Positions 7,051 to 12,954 of a DNA stretch of 12,954 nt are shown one piece after another. Every line of letters starts with the position of its first letter. The first letter of the stretch is position 1. The translations under genes and the position numbers were made by a program. The stretch lies in assembly GCA_036279295.1 (NCBI GenBank), contig DASUJK010000318.1, positions 1 through 12,954 of the forward strand. Direction: 5' to 3'. Source of the DNA: DATEPR01 sp036279295 (GTDB lineage Bacteria > Actinomycetota > Actinomycetes > Mycobacteriales > Pseudonocardiaceae). Below the pieces are notes generated by a model. It did not search any database, was not told where the DNA came from, and worked only from the letters and a program-made list of their open reading frames with translations.

Positions 7051-7665
7051 ATGGCCTTCGAATCCAGCACCCGCTTCCCGCACGCCGCCGACAGCCCGGC
7101 CGTGGACGACCGGCTGCTGACCGCGCCGGACGACCCGGAGGCGGCCCGACGCATGGCACGGCTGCGGGAACTCGGCGTGGAGGCACGGCCGTACGCCGAG
7201 TTCGACGAACTGGCCCGCAGGCTCGCGCACGACGTCGGCGCGCCCGATGGCTACGCGATGGTCAACTTCATCGGTCCCGACCAGCAGTACTTCGCCGGCC
7301 TGTACGCGCCGGGCGCCGGCAACGACGTGGCCGAACAGGCCGTCGCCGCGGCGGCGTCGGCACAACCGGGCCGGGTGATGGAACTGGACCACGGTTTCTG
7401 CCCGCACGTGGTGCTGGGCCGCAAGACCTGGGCGCTGCGCGACGTGCGCGACTACCCGAGGTTCAACAGCAACCCGGTGGTCGACGAACTCGGTATCTAT
7501 TCCTACATCGGCACTCCGCTGCTGGACCGGGACGGTCAGGCGCTGGGCACGATGTGTGTGGTGGCAACGGAAGCGCAGCAGTGGGACGCGGCTGGCGTGC
7601 GGACGATCAAGGCGGCGGCCGAGGAAGTGGTGCAGCGCATCTACCAGCGCGCCGGGCTGGGCTGA
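7051..7665 (+). CDS. Small GAF-domain protein, last gene of the conservon
   Basis: 204 residues. One GAF domain fills about residues 45-200: the DGYAMVNFIGPDQQYFAGLY strand region (split as DGYAMVNF and IGPDQQYFAGLY), GFCPHVVLGRKTWALRDVRDY, then GIYSYIGTPLLDRDGQALGT and CVVA. A cysteine and a histidine sit in GFCPHVV, the region where relatives bind ligands or cofactors. There is no kinase, HTH or membrane segment. GAF domains sense small molecules or mediate dimerisation. Its position 32 bp after cvnD, same strand, with GGAG (7041-7044) six bases before ATG, indicates cotranscription and a role as a soluble input or partner of the complex. Other conservons carry further genes such as cytochrome P450s at this position. 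Function not established. Confidence 0.88.
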   Translation: MAFESSTRFPHAADSPAVDDRLLTAPDDPEAARRMARLRELGVEARPYAEFDELARRLAHDVGAPDGYAMVNFIGPDQQYFAGLYAPGAGNDVAEQAVAAAASAQPGRVMELDHGFCPHVVLGRKTWALRDVRDYPRFNSNPVVDELGIYSYIGTPLLDRDGQALGTMCVVATEAQQWDAAGVRTIKAAAEEVVQRIYQRAGLG

Positions 7666-7712
7666 GCCCTGGGCGGCTTGACGATTCGGCTTGCCGAGGT
7701 CGCTTCGCTCCT

Positions 7713-7743
7713 GGCCCTCCCGTGCCGCTGGCGCGCCAGGGCC
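7713..7743. terminator. Inverted repeat between convergent genes, possible bidirectional terminator
   Basis: GGCCCT (7713-7718) pairs with AGGGCC (7738-7743), and a perfect 12-bp palindrome CTGGCGCGCCAG (7728-7739) lies inside the same stretch. The element is in the 82-bp gap between the converging GAF and acyl-CoA dehydrogenase genes. No T-run. Confidence 0.45.
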
Positions 7744-7747
7744 GCGC

Positions 7748-8965
7748 TCAGCACGCCAGGTCGGGGCGCAGCAGGTCGGCCAGTTTTTCCGACCACTGCT
7801 GCCCCTTCGCGGTGCCGAGGGCCAGTTCGGCCAGCCGCAGCCGCTGGATGTCCGACGTGCCGGCAGGCGCGACGATGTGGTGGGCGTCGCGCAGGTAGCG
7901 CTGGATGGGCCGCGCGGCGTCCAATCCGATGGCGCCGTGCACCTCCAGCGCCGTGCGTGCCGAGTCGATCGCGGACTCCACGTTGATGAGCTTCGCGTTC
8001 ATCAGTTCGGCGTCGCAAGGCAACCCCTCGTCCAGCAGGTGCGCCGCGTGGTAGGCGGTCAGCCGGGCGGTCATCAGGCGGGACTGCATCTCGCCCAGCT
8101 TCTGTTTGACGGTCGCCACTTCGTGCAGTGGCTGGCCGTACCGCCGCTGGTTGCGCGCGAATGCCATGGTGTCGGCCACGGTGGCCCAATGGATACCCAG
8201 TGAAACGGCGGTGAGGTTCGGCCTGCCGTAGAGCACGCTGGACGAGTAGGCGACCTCAAGGCCGTCACCCTCGACACCCAGCATGTTCTCCACCGGCACG
8301 CGGCAGTTGTCGAAAATCAGCTCACCGAAGCTGAACCCGTGCAGGCCCATCGCGGGGCGGTACTCGCCGAGTGAGAAGCCAGGCCGGTCGGCCTCCACCA
8401 GGAACGCGGACAGGCCACGTGAACCGGGTCCGGTGCGGACGACGACGCCGTGCAGGTCACCGACGTGCGAGTTGCCGACAAACACCTTGCGGCCGTTGAG
8501 AATGTACTCGTCGCCGTGCCGCTGCGCCGTGGACCGCATGCCGAGCACGTGACCGCCGGACTCCGGCTCGGTGACGGCAATGGTGGGCAGGCACTGACCA
8601 GCGGCGATGGCCGGCAACCAGGTCTTCTTCTGCGCGTCGTTGCCGAAGTGCACGATCTTCGCGACCCCGAGCTGGGAAGCCTGCACCATGGCGCCCATCG
8701 CGCCACTGACCCGGGACAACTCCTCGATGATGATCGTCTTCGCCAGATGCCCGAGGCCGATGCCGCCGTACTGCGGGTCGATGGTGACGCCGAGCCAACC
8801 CTGTTTCGCGATCAGTCGGGACAGTTCGTGCTGGACCGTCCTGGTGGCTTCCATCTCCGGCACCCTGGGGGCCACTTCGGTTGCCGCGAAACGTCGCACC
8901 GAGGTGCGTAACCAATCGTGGCGCTCCGTAGTGAAGTAACCCTTCGTCGGGGCGGCGAGATCCAT
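7748..8965 (-). CDS. Acyl-CoA dehydrogenase-like flavoprotein lacking the usual catalytic Glu
   Basis: 405 residues, a normal acyl-CoA dehydrogenase length with three domains: an N-terminal helical part (QGWLGVTIDPQYGG), a middle beta domain with the FAD/substrate signature VTEPESGG and NGRKVFVGNSHVGD, and a C-terminal helical domain with RRYGQPLHEVATVKQKLGEMQ and EVHGAIG. Family members oxidise acyl-CoA or acyl-ACP thioesters with FAD. The usual base in the Y-E-G-T segment is absent (PAGT, A368), and the alternative helix position used by isovaleryl- and long-chain enzymes is G247. So the reaction is uncertain. Start: the second of two adjacent ATGs (8965) has GGAG five bases upstream. The gene stands alone and is convergent with the conservon. 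Its upstream region carries two long nested inverted repeats. Confidence 0.9.
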   Translation of the reverse strand: MDLAAPTKGYFTTERHDWLRTSVRRFAATEVAPRVPEMEATRTVQHELSRLIAKQGWLGVTIDPQYGGIGLGHLAKTIIIEELSRVSGAMGAMVQASQLGVAKIVHFGNDAQKKTWLPAIAAGQCLPTIAVTEPESGGHVLGMRSTAQRHGDEYILNGRKVFVGNSHVGDLHGVVVRTGPGSRGLSAFLVEADRPGFSLGEYRPAMGLHGFSFGELIFDNCRVPVENMLGVEGDGLEVAYSSSVLYGRPNLTAVSLGIHWATVADTMAFARNQRRYGQPLHEVATVKQKLGEMQSRLMTARLTAYHAAHLLDEGLPCDAELMNAKLINVESAIDSARTALEVHGAIGLDAARPIQRYLRDAHHIVAPAGTSDIQRLRLAELALGTAKGQQWSEKLADLLRPDLAC

Positions 8966-9012
8966 CATCGCTCCAATATGGTCGCATCCGTGCCGTCGCA
9001 GCCCGCCGCGTC

Positions 9013-9069
9013 GAGGTCTCCGTGTGCCAGCATGGTTACATACGGTAACAGAGGCTATCCGGAGACCTC
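9013..9069. repeat. 57-bp nested inverted repeat, copy 1
   Basis: Outer arms GAGGTCTCCG (9013-9022) and CGGAGACCTC (9060-9069) are perfect complements. Between them lie GCC/GGC (9026-9028, 9053-9055) and GTTAC/GTAAC (9035-9039, 9045-9049), all centred near 9041-9042. It lies 47 bp upstream of the dehydrogenase start. It could be an operator pair, a leader RNA hairpin or a REP-like element. Confidence 0.7.
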
Positions 9070-9075
9070 CTGACG

Positions 9076-9132
9076 AGGTACCGCCTAAATGGTGACCTGA
9101 CAACAGTCAGCACACACCCACTCCCGGTACCT
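9076..9132. repeat. 57-bp nested inverted repeat, copy 2
   Basis: Outer arms AGGTACCG (9076-9083) and CGGTACCT (9125-9132) are perfect complements. Inside are GGTG/CACC (9091-9094, 9115-9118) and CTGAC-AACA-GTCAG (9097-9110), all centred near 9104. It has the same length as copy 1, lies six bases from it, and shares the AGGT...CCG / CGG...ACCT arm pattern, but the inner parts differ. Confidence 0.7.
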
Positions 9133-9174
9133 TGCCCGAAAGTGTGGCGCGTCCGCACCGAATAGCCCTGTCGC

Positions 9175-9180
9175 TACAGT
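9175..9180 (+). promoter_or_regulatory. Possible -10 element giving a leaderless acetyltransferase mRNA
   Basis: TACAGT ends eight bases before the GTG at 9189, the distance expected between a -10 hexamer and a transcription start. No ribosome binding site precedes that GTG, so a leaderless transcript starting at the GTG is plausible. A convincing -35 is not seen. Confidence 0.3.
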
Positions 9181-9188
9181 GTTCGTTC

Positions 9189-9947
9189 GTGCTGAAGGTG
9201 ATCAACGAGACTCCGACCCTGTGGGTCGCGCTACGCGGCGACGGGGATACTCGGGCGGGCCGCATCTTCGCGCAGCACCGACCGAATCAGCGCTGGTACT
9301 TGCTGCTGCTGGATGCCGAACCGGACGCCGTCGCTCCGTTGGTGGACGCCGCTCTCCAAGCACACCAACATGCTTACCTGATCGAGGTGGACGATGCGGC
9401 CAACGAGACGTTGAACACGTTGGCAGCACGCGGCTTCACAGAGCTGCGGCGGGAACACCGTTATCTGGTACCGACCGACTGGCCACGCAGCGAAGCGGTC
9501 GGGTTCGACCTCATCTCGGCGGCCGACGCCGACGTGGACCGCTGGCGGGAACTGGACGACACGCTACGGCAGGACGTACCCGGTTGCGTTGGCTGGCGCA
9601 ACGACCCGGCCCGGTTCGCGCCCGACACGTTCGGCGATCCGGAATTCGATCCGTCCACATATTTGTTGGCGGTGGACCGCGCCACCGGTGACTACGCGGG
9701 ACTGGTCCGGGTGTGGCGGCGCCGCACGGTGTCCCGCCTCGGCCTGATCGGCACACTGCCGGCGTATCGCAGGCGTGGTCTCGCGCGAGCCCTGCTGTCG
9801 CAGGCGTTCGACGTACCGCACCAAGCCGGTCAGACCGAGGTCAGCTGCGAGGTGGATCAGACCAACGTGGCCTCGAACACGCTCCTGACCGGATTGGGGG
9901 CACGCCGCGACGGTGGCAACGTCGAACTGGAACGGACCGTACTGTGA
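9189..9947 (+). CDS. GNAT-family N-acetyltransferase, two-half architecture
   Basis: 252 residues. The C-terminal half (about 125-252) is a GNAT domain that transfers an acetyl group from acetyl-CoA to an amine: a YLLAVDRATGDYAGLVRVW strand pair, then motif A LGLIGTLPAYRRRGLARAL with the acyl-CoA loop R194-R-R-G197-L-A199, and a final strand/helix with NVASNTLLTGLGARR. The N-terminal half (about 1-105) ends in NETLNTLAARGFTELRREHRYLVP, resembling the end of a second, degenerate GNAT domain without an acyl-CoA loop. The substrate is unknown. GTG 9189 is my start; the frame stays open to TTG 9132, which lies in the inverted repeat and has no ribosome binding site. The methyltransferase gene begins four bases after the stop, suggesting a two-gene operon. 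Confidence 0.85.
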   Translation: MLKVINETPTLWVALRGDGDTRAGRIFAQHRPNQRWYLLLLDAEPDAVAPLVDAALQAHQHAYLIEVDDAANETLNTLAARGFTELRREHRYLVPTDWPRSEAVGFDLISAADADVDRWRELDDTLRQDVPGCVGWRNDPARFAPDTFGDPEFDPSTYLLAVDRATGDYAGLVRVWRRRTVSRLGLIGTLPAYRRRGLARALLSQAFDVPHQAGQTEVSCEVDQTNVASNTLLTGLGARRDGGNVELERTVL

Positions 9948-9951
9948 GCCC

Positions 9952-10734
9952 ATGGCATCCGGGGCGTGGACCAGCGGTGACGCGTACGACGCGTACATCG
10001 GCCGATGGAGCCGCCCCGTCGCGGCGGCGTTCGTGGCCCGGCTGGCCGTGCCGGCCGGCCGGCGGTGGCTGGACGTCGGCTGTGGCACCGGCGCGCTGAC
10101 GGCCGCGGTCCTCGCCACGGCCGATCCGGCGCGGGTACTCGGCGTCGACCCGTCGACCGCGTTCCTGGCCACCGCCCGGACCCGGCTCACCGACCAGCGA
10201 GTGACTCTGGCAACGGCCGACGCGCAGTCCTTGCCGGACGGCCCGTTCGACGCCGTGGTCAGCGGGTTGGCGCTGAACTTCGTGCCCGATCCGGGCGGCG
10301 CGGTCACCGAGTTCGCCAGGGTGTGCCGGCCGGGTGGTGTCGTCGCCGCCTATGTGTGGGACTACACCTCCGGCATGGCGATGCTGCGTTACTTCTGGGA
10401 CGCGGTGGCGACCCTCGACCCGGCGCGGGCCGAACTGGACGAGGGCCGCCGTTTCTCGCTGTGCCAACCGGAAGCGCTCCGGACACTATGGACAGACGGC
10501 GGGCTGCACGACGTCGCGGTCGAGCCGATCGACGTGCCGACCGTGTTCACCGGTTTCCACGACTACTGGCGGCCGTTCCTCGGTGGCCAGGGACCGGCGG
10601 CCGGGTACGTCATGTCGCTGACCGAGGACCGCAGACGCGACCTGCGCGACCTGATCCGGCTCCGGCTGCCGGACACCGAGGACGGTTCCATTCCGCTCAC
10701 CGCGCGCGCCTGGGCGGTACGCGGCACCGCGTGA
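9952..10734 (+). CDS. Class I SAM-dependent methyltransferase
   Basis: 260 residues. SAM-binding motif I is DVGCGTG (41-47), followed by the acidic end of the second strand in LGVDPS, motif II-like DAQSLPDGPFDAVVS, and the post-motif LRYFWDAVATL helical part. The N-terminal segment YDAYIGRWSRPVAAAF is typical of UbiE/COQ5-like methyltransferases of actinomycetes whose substrates are mostly unknown. It is cytoplasmic without membrane segments. ATG 9952 was chosen because it begins the family-like segment; the frame is open to 9913 inside the acetyltransferase gene. The ribosome binding site is weak (GAG 9946-9948), in line with coupling to the preceding gene. The stop is two bases from the end of the convergent ankyrin gene. 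Confidence 0.9.
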   Translation: MASGAWTSGDAYDAYIGRWSRPVAAAFVARLAVPAGRRWLDVGCGTGALTAAVLATADPARVLGVDPSTAFLATARTRLTDQRVTLATADAQSLPDGPFDAVVSGLALNFVPDPGGAVTEFARVCRPGGVVAAYVWDYTSGMAMLRYFWDAVATLDPARAELDEGRRFSLCQPEALRTLWTDGGLHDVAVEPIDVPTVFTGFHDYWRPFLGGQGPAAGYVMSLTEDRRRDLRDLIRLRLPDTEDGSIPLTARAWAVRGTA

Positions 10735-10736
10735 CC

Positions 10737-12167
10737 TCAGCCATCGGCCGCCAGCAGGTCGACCAGCGGCCGGTGGCCGAAGTGCCGCGCCCGGTCCAGC
10801 GGTGTGTCGTCGTGGTGCTTGTCGCGCAGACCGGGGTCCGCGCCGAGTGCGAGCAGGCGCTCGGCCATCGCCAGGTCACCGTGCTCGGCCGCGGCGTGCA
10901 GCGCGGTCAGCCAGTTTCCCTCGACCGGCGTGTCCGCCCGGCCGTAGGCGTTGACGTCGAACCCGGCCTCGACCAGCAGGTTGACCGATCCGATGCGGCC
11001 CTGGCCGGCCGCCCACACGATCAGCCCCGGTCGGGCCGTCCGCGCTGCCGTGGCGACACCGGCCGGCAGCGCGGCGACGGCGTCGTGGTCGGCCGCCAGC
11101 ACCGCGGCGACGAACCGGTCGAGCCTGCCGGGGTGCGGCTCGGTGGCGCCGTAGCCTCGCAGCTGGTCGGCCAGATCGTGGTTGCCGTTGACCAGCGCGA
11201 CCTCGATCGGCGTCGACTCGGCGGTGGTGCTGCGGCGGGGCGCGGTGATCGGGCTGGTGACGTCGACCCCGTTGGCGGCCAGCAGTGCGACCCGGTCCCG
11301 CTGGTCGTGGCTGACCGCCCAGTCCAGCAGGCTGGCCAGCATGACCCGCGGCGACTCCAGCTGGTCGCCGAGCATCCGGTGCCACGGCCCGCCAGAGCCC
11401 CGGCCCAGCCCGTGCTCGAACAGCAGCGCCAAGTGGTCGTCGTTGGTGCCGAACATCCGGTTGTACAGGGTCTGCCCGTCGTTCGGGTCGGCACCGGCCC
11501 GCAGCAGTGCACTGGCGAACGGGATCGCGTGCGGATGCGCGGGCTGGCCGGTCCAGTCGGCGGCGAAGATCCCGGTGAGCACGGTGAACGGCGTCGGCAG
11601 GCCGAGGAAGAACCGGCCGTCGTTCGGGTCGGCACCGGCGTCGAGCAGCAGTCGCGCGGCGCGCAGGGTGGCATCGCGGCCGATGTCGGGATCGTGCCGG
11701 GCGTAGGCCTGGTAGAGCAGCGGTGACCACTGGTAGGGGCCACACCGGGTCACGGCCGCCGATGGGGTGGCGGCCAACAGCCGTCGCACCGCGTCCACAT
11801 CAGCACAGGCCGCGGCCACCGCGATGTCGGTCTCCGGCAGCTCGGGGTGGTCGGCCAGCAACCGGACCGCCTCGGCACGGCGCATCGGGTCGTCGTTGTC
11901 GAAGTTCAGGCAGGCCAGCCGCAGGAACTCGTCGGCCGGGCTCTCCGTGGAGCCGGCCGGGCGAGGCACCCAGGTCCGTTCGGTGATGACGTCGACGTGC
12001 CGCCGCAGACGTGCCCAACTGGCGAAGCCGTACCGGCGCGCGATGGCCGTCTGGGCCGTGCTCAGCTGCACGGTCGGATCGGTTGCCCGCAGGGAACGTT
12101 GCAGCTCACGGGCCTGTCTGCGCAGCTGACCGAGGTCCGGTTGCTCGGGCAGGGGAATGGTCGACAT
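10737..12167 (-). CDS. Ankyrin-repeat protein
   Basis: 476 residues, no signal peptide or membrane helix. The first 70 residues (PDLGQLRRQARELQRSL, then AQTAIARRYGFASWARLRRHV) form the N-terminal helical module found in many actinobacterial ankyrin proteins. Ankyrin-type units follow: LLLDAGADPNDG, LLRAGADPNDG, a less regular middle with LLFEHGLG and LLAANGVDVTSP, then LVEAGFDVNAYG, TALHAAAEHGDLAMAERLLALGADP (split as TALHAAAEHGD and LAMAERLLALGADP), and a final half repeat TPLDRARHFGHRPLVDLLA. Ankyrin repeats bind protein partners; no catalytic domain is visible. ATG 12167 has a perfect ribosome binding site (AAGGAGG, five bases away) that is buried in a hairpin (12172-12218). Its neighbour across a two-base gap is the convergent methyltransferase. 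Partner unknown. Confidence 0.92.
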   Translation of the reverse strand: MSTIPLPEQPDLGQLRRQARELQRSLRATDPTVQLSTAQTAIARRYGFASWARLRRHVDVITERTWVPRPAGSTESPADEFLRLACLNFDNDDPMRRAEAVRLLADHPELPETDIAVAAACADVDAVRRLLAATPSAAVTRCGPYQWSPLLYQAYARHDPDIGRDATLRAARLLLDAGADPNDGRFFLGLPTPFTVLTGIFAADWTGQPAHPHAIPFASALLRAGADPNDGQTLYNRMFGTNDDHLALLFEHGLGRGSGGPWHRMLGDQLESPRVMLASLLDWAVSHDQRDRVALLAANGVDVTSPITAPRRSTTAESTPIEVALVNGNHDLADQLRGYGATEPHPGRLDRFVAAVLAADHDAVAALPAGVATAARTARPGLIVWAAGQGRIGSVNLLVEAGFDVNAYGRADTPVEGNWLTALHAAAEHGDLAMAERLLALGADPGLRDKHHDDTPLDRARHFGHRPLVDLLAADG

Positions 12168-12171
12168 GGCG

Positions 12172-12218
12172 ACCTCCTTCCACACCCCGGTGGTCTGCGT
12201 AACCGGGGGAAAGGAGGT
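12172..12218 (-). promoter_or_regulatory. Hairpin that sequesters the ankyrin gene's ribosome binding site
   Basis: In the minus-strand mRNA, ACCTCCTT (12218 to 12211) is fully complementary to AAGGAGGT (12179 to 12172), which is the Shine-Dalgarno sequence four bases before the ATG. An inner stem of seven pairs (CCCCGGT 12185-12191 with ACCGGGG 12202-12208) continues after a small internal loop; the loop is ten bases. The 5' arm continues to ACCTCCTTTC, identical to the expected 16S rRNA tail. No known riboswitch or thermometer class is recognised. Confidence 0.6.
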
Positions 12219-12294
12219 AGGTGGCGCTGCACGTGCTCCTCACCGACAACAGGTGGGCTCAGCCCTTCCCGCAGACCCGGAGGCGACCTGCACG

Positions 12295-12322
12295 CCGATT
12301 TCGAGCATAGCCCGAAACTCGG
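12295..12322 (-). terminator. Hairpin after the partial gene at the window end
   Basis: CCGATTTCG (12295-12303) pairs with CGAAA-TCGG (12313-12317, 12319-12322; base 12318 bulged), loop nine bases. It starts 15 bases after the stop of the minus-strand gene. No T-run. Between this and the ankyrin start no clear promoter was found, so leaky readthrough into the ankyrin gene cannot be excluded. Confidence 0.45.
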
Positions 12323-12337
12323 TGCGACGGCTTTGGG

Positions 12338-12954
12338 TCATCCCACGCCGGCGATGTCCGACAGTCCACTGTGCTCCCAGCGGGCGCCATAGGCGAAGCC
12401 CGGTTTGAGATCGTCGAACCGGACGTGCACCTCCCCCGCCCCGTCCACCGCGACGATCTCGCCGACCTCGGCCGGGTCGTCGATGTCGTTCTGGAAGGCG
12501 CCGGTCAGGCGCCAGACGGCGCGTGGCGGCTGGTCCCTGCCGAAGCGGACCCGTAGGTCGAAGCGGTCGCATCGGTACCTGGGCACGCACACGTGGTGCG
12601 GCCGGATCGGCTTGTCGTCCAGGATGCGGTAGCGCACCGCGAACTCGGCATGCTGGGCCTGCGCCAGTGGCTCGGCCAGTTCCAGTGCGATGCCGATGCC
12701 GTGGCTGGACTCCATGAGCGTGCGCACCAACGTGCCGCCCCACAGCACGTCGACACCGAGGTCGGTGGACTCCGCCACGGAGCCGTCGGCGGCCGAGACC
12801 GTCACCGCGAGATCGACGAGGGTCAGACCGTCCTGGTGGCTGACGATCCGGCGCCGCTCGACGATCTCCGGGCTCGCGCCGTCCAGCACCACCGTGGTGT
12901 TCAGCCGCTGGGTGTGCCACGGGCTGTCCGCCGGCCGGACCGCATCGCCGCGAG
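12338..12954 (-). CDS. Unrecognised protein, C-terminal 204 residues (5' end outside window)
   Basis: The frame is open to the window edge, so the start is not seen; a GTG at 12892 is in frame but has no ribosome binding site and the coding-like sequence continues before it (DSPWHTQRLNTT...). The visible part is beta-rich with many charged residues, and includes GVDVLWGGTLVRTLMES, RCDRFDLRVRFG and, near the end, FDDLKPGFAYGARWEH. A similar F-D-x-L-x-P-G-x-x-Y-G-x-x-W ending occurs, as I recall, in the C-terminal domain of some actinobacterial helix-turn-helix regulators; if that is right, the DNA-binding domain lies outside. There are no membrane segments or catalytic motifs that I recognise. 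It is codirectional with the ankyrin gene 170 bp downstream, separated by a hairpin. Confidence 0.7.
   Translation of the reverse strand, partial: RGDAVRPADSPWHTQRLNTTVVLDGASPEIVERRRIVSHQDGLTLVDLAVTVSAADGSVAESTDLGVDVLWGGTLVRTLMESSHGIGIALELAEPLAQAQHAEFAVRYRILDDKPIRPHHVCVPRYRCDRFDLRVRFGRDQPPRAVWRLTGAFQNDIDDPAEVGEIVAVDGAGEVHVRFDDLKPGFAYGARWEHSGLSDIAGVG

Noticed and set aside
8966..9103. N-terminal extension of the acyl-CoA dehydrogenase
   Set aside because: The extra residues are Arg/Gly-rich without similarity, and the ATG pair at 8968/8965 has the only properly spaced GGAG.
10005..11726. 573-codon open frame on the plus strand through the methyltransferase and antisense to the ankyrin gene
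   Set aside because: It is an out-of-frame reading of two well-supported genes; the translation is low-complexity Arg/Gly/Val-rich with no family features, as expected in GC-rich DNA.
12221..12310. 29-codon GTG-started frame on the plus strand preceded by AAAGGAGG
   Set aside because: The ribosome-binding-like sequence is better explained as the complementary arm of the hairpin before the ankyrin gene; spacing is only three bases and the peptide has no features.
1..12954. tRNA, rRNA, CRISPR array, insertion sequence, prophage or integrase signs
   Set aside because: None seen on either strand; the inverted repeats found are not flanked by target duplications or transposase genes.

Overview
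The window is about two-thirds G+C, uses strongly GC-biased third codon positions, and carries an actinomycete-style conservon (cvnABCD). It therefore looks like chromosomal DNA of a filamentous actinomycete. The Pseudonocardiaceae or a related family is my guess from gene style only. There is no rRNA, tRNA, CRISPR array, transposase or integrase; it reads as ordinary chromosome with several small operons.

Layout. (a) 1-1566, minus strand: a GAF-domain histidine kinase and its NarL/FixJ-type response regulator (cut by the window start), overlapping by 8 bp. (b) 1730-3447, plus strand: a short-chain dehydrogenase and a divergent QueA-like protein, overlapping by one base, followed by a strong hairpin at 3555-3580. 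(c) 3605-7665, plus strand: a promoter, a structured leader and a five-gene conservon: CvnA-type membrane kinase-like protein, CvnB roadblock/LC7, CvnC DUF742, CvnD Ras-like GTPase, and a small GAF protein. (d) 7748-8965, minus strand: an acyl-CoA dehydrogenase-like flavoprotein that lacks glutamate at both usual catalytic positions. (e) 8966-9188: an intergenic region holding two adjacent 57-bp nested inverted repeats. (f) 9189-10734, plus strand: a two-half GNAT acetyltransferase and a class I SAM methyltransferase. (g) 10737-12167, minus strand: an ankyrin-repeat protein whose ribosome binding site lies inside a long hairpin. (h) 12338-12954, minus strand: the 3' part of an unrecognised gene with a hairpin terminator.

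How the parts work together. The conservon genes are tightly overlapped and should form a membrane-associated complex in which CvnA, the roadblock protein and the DUF742 protein control the nucleotide state of the small GTPase; the GAF protein may add a ligand input. The kinase/regulator pair is a separate two-component system. The SDR/QueA-like pair is probably one operon of unknown substrate. The other genes look independent.

The observations I consider most worth checking are non-coding: the twin nested inverted repeats (9013-9132), the hairpin that hides the Shine-Dalgarno sequence of the ankyrin gene (12172-12218), and the mutually exclusive hairpins upstream of the conservon (3720-3767). 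Among the proteins, the dehydrogenase-like and QueA-like ones are the most divergent from their families.
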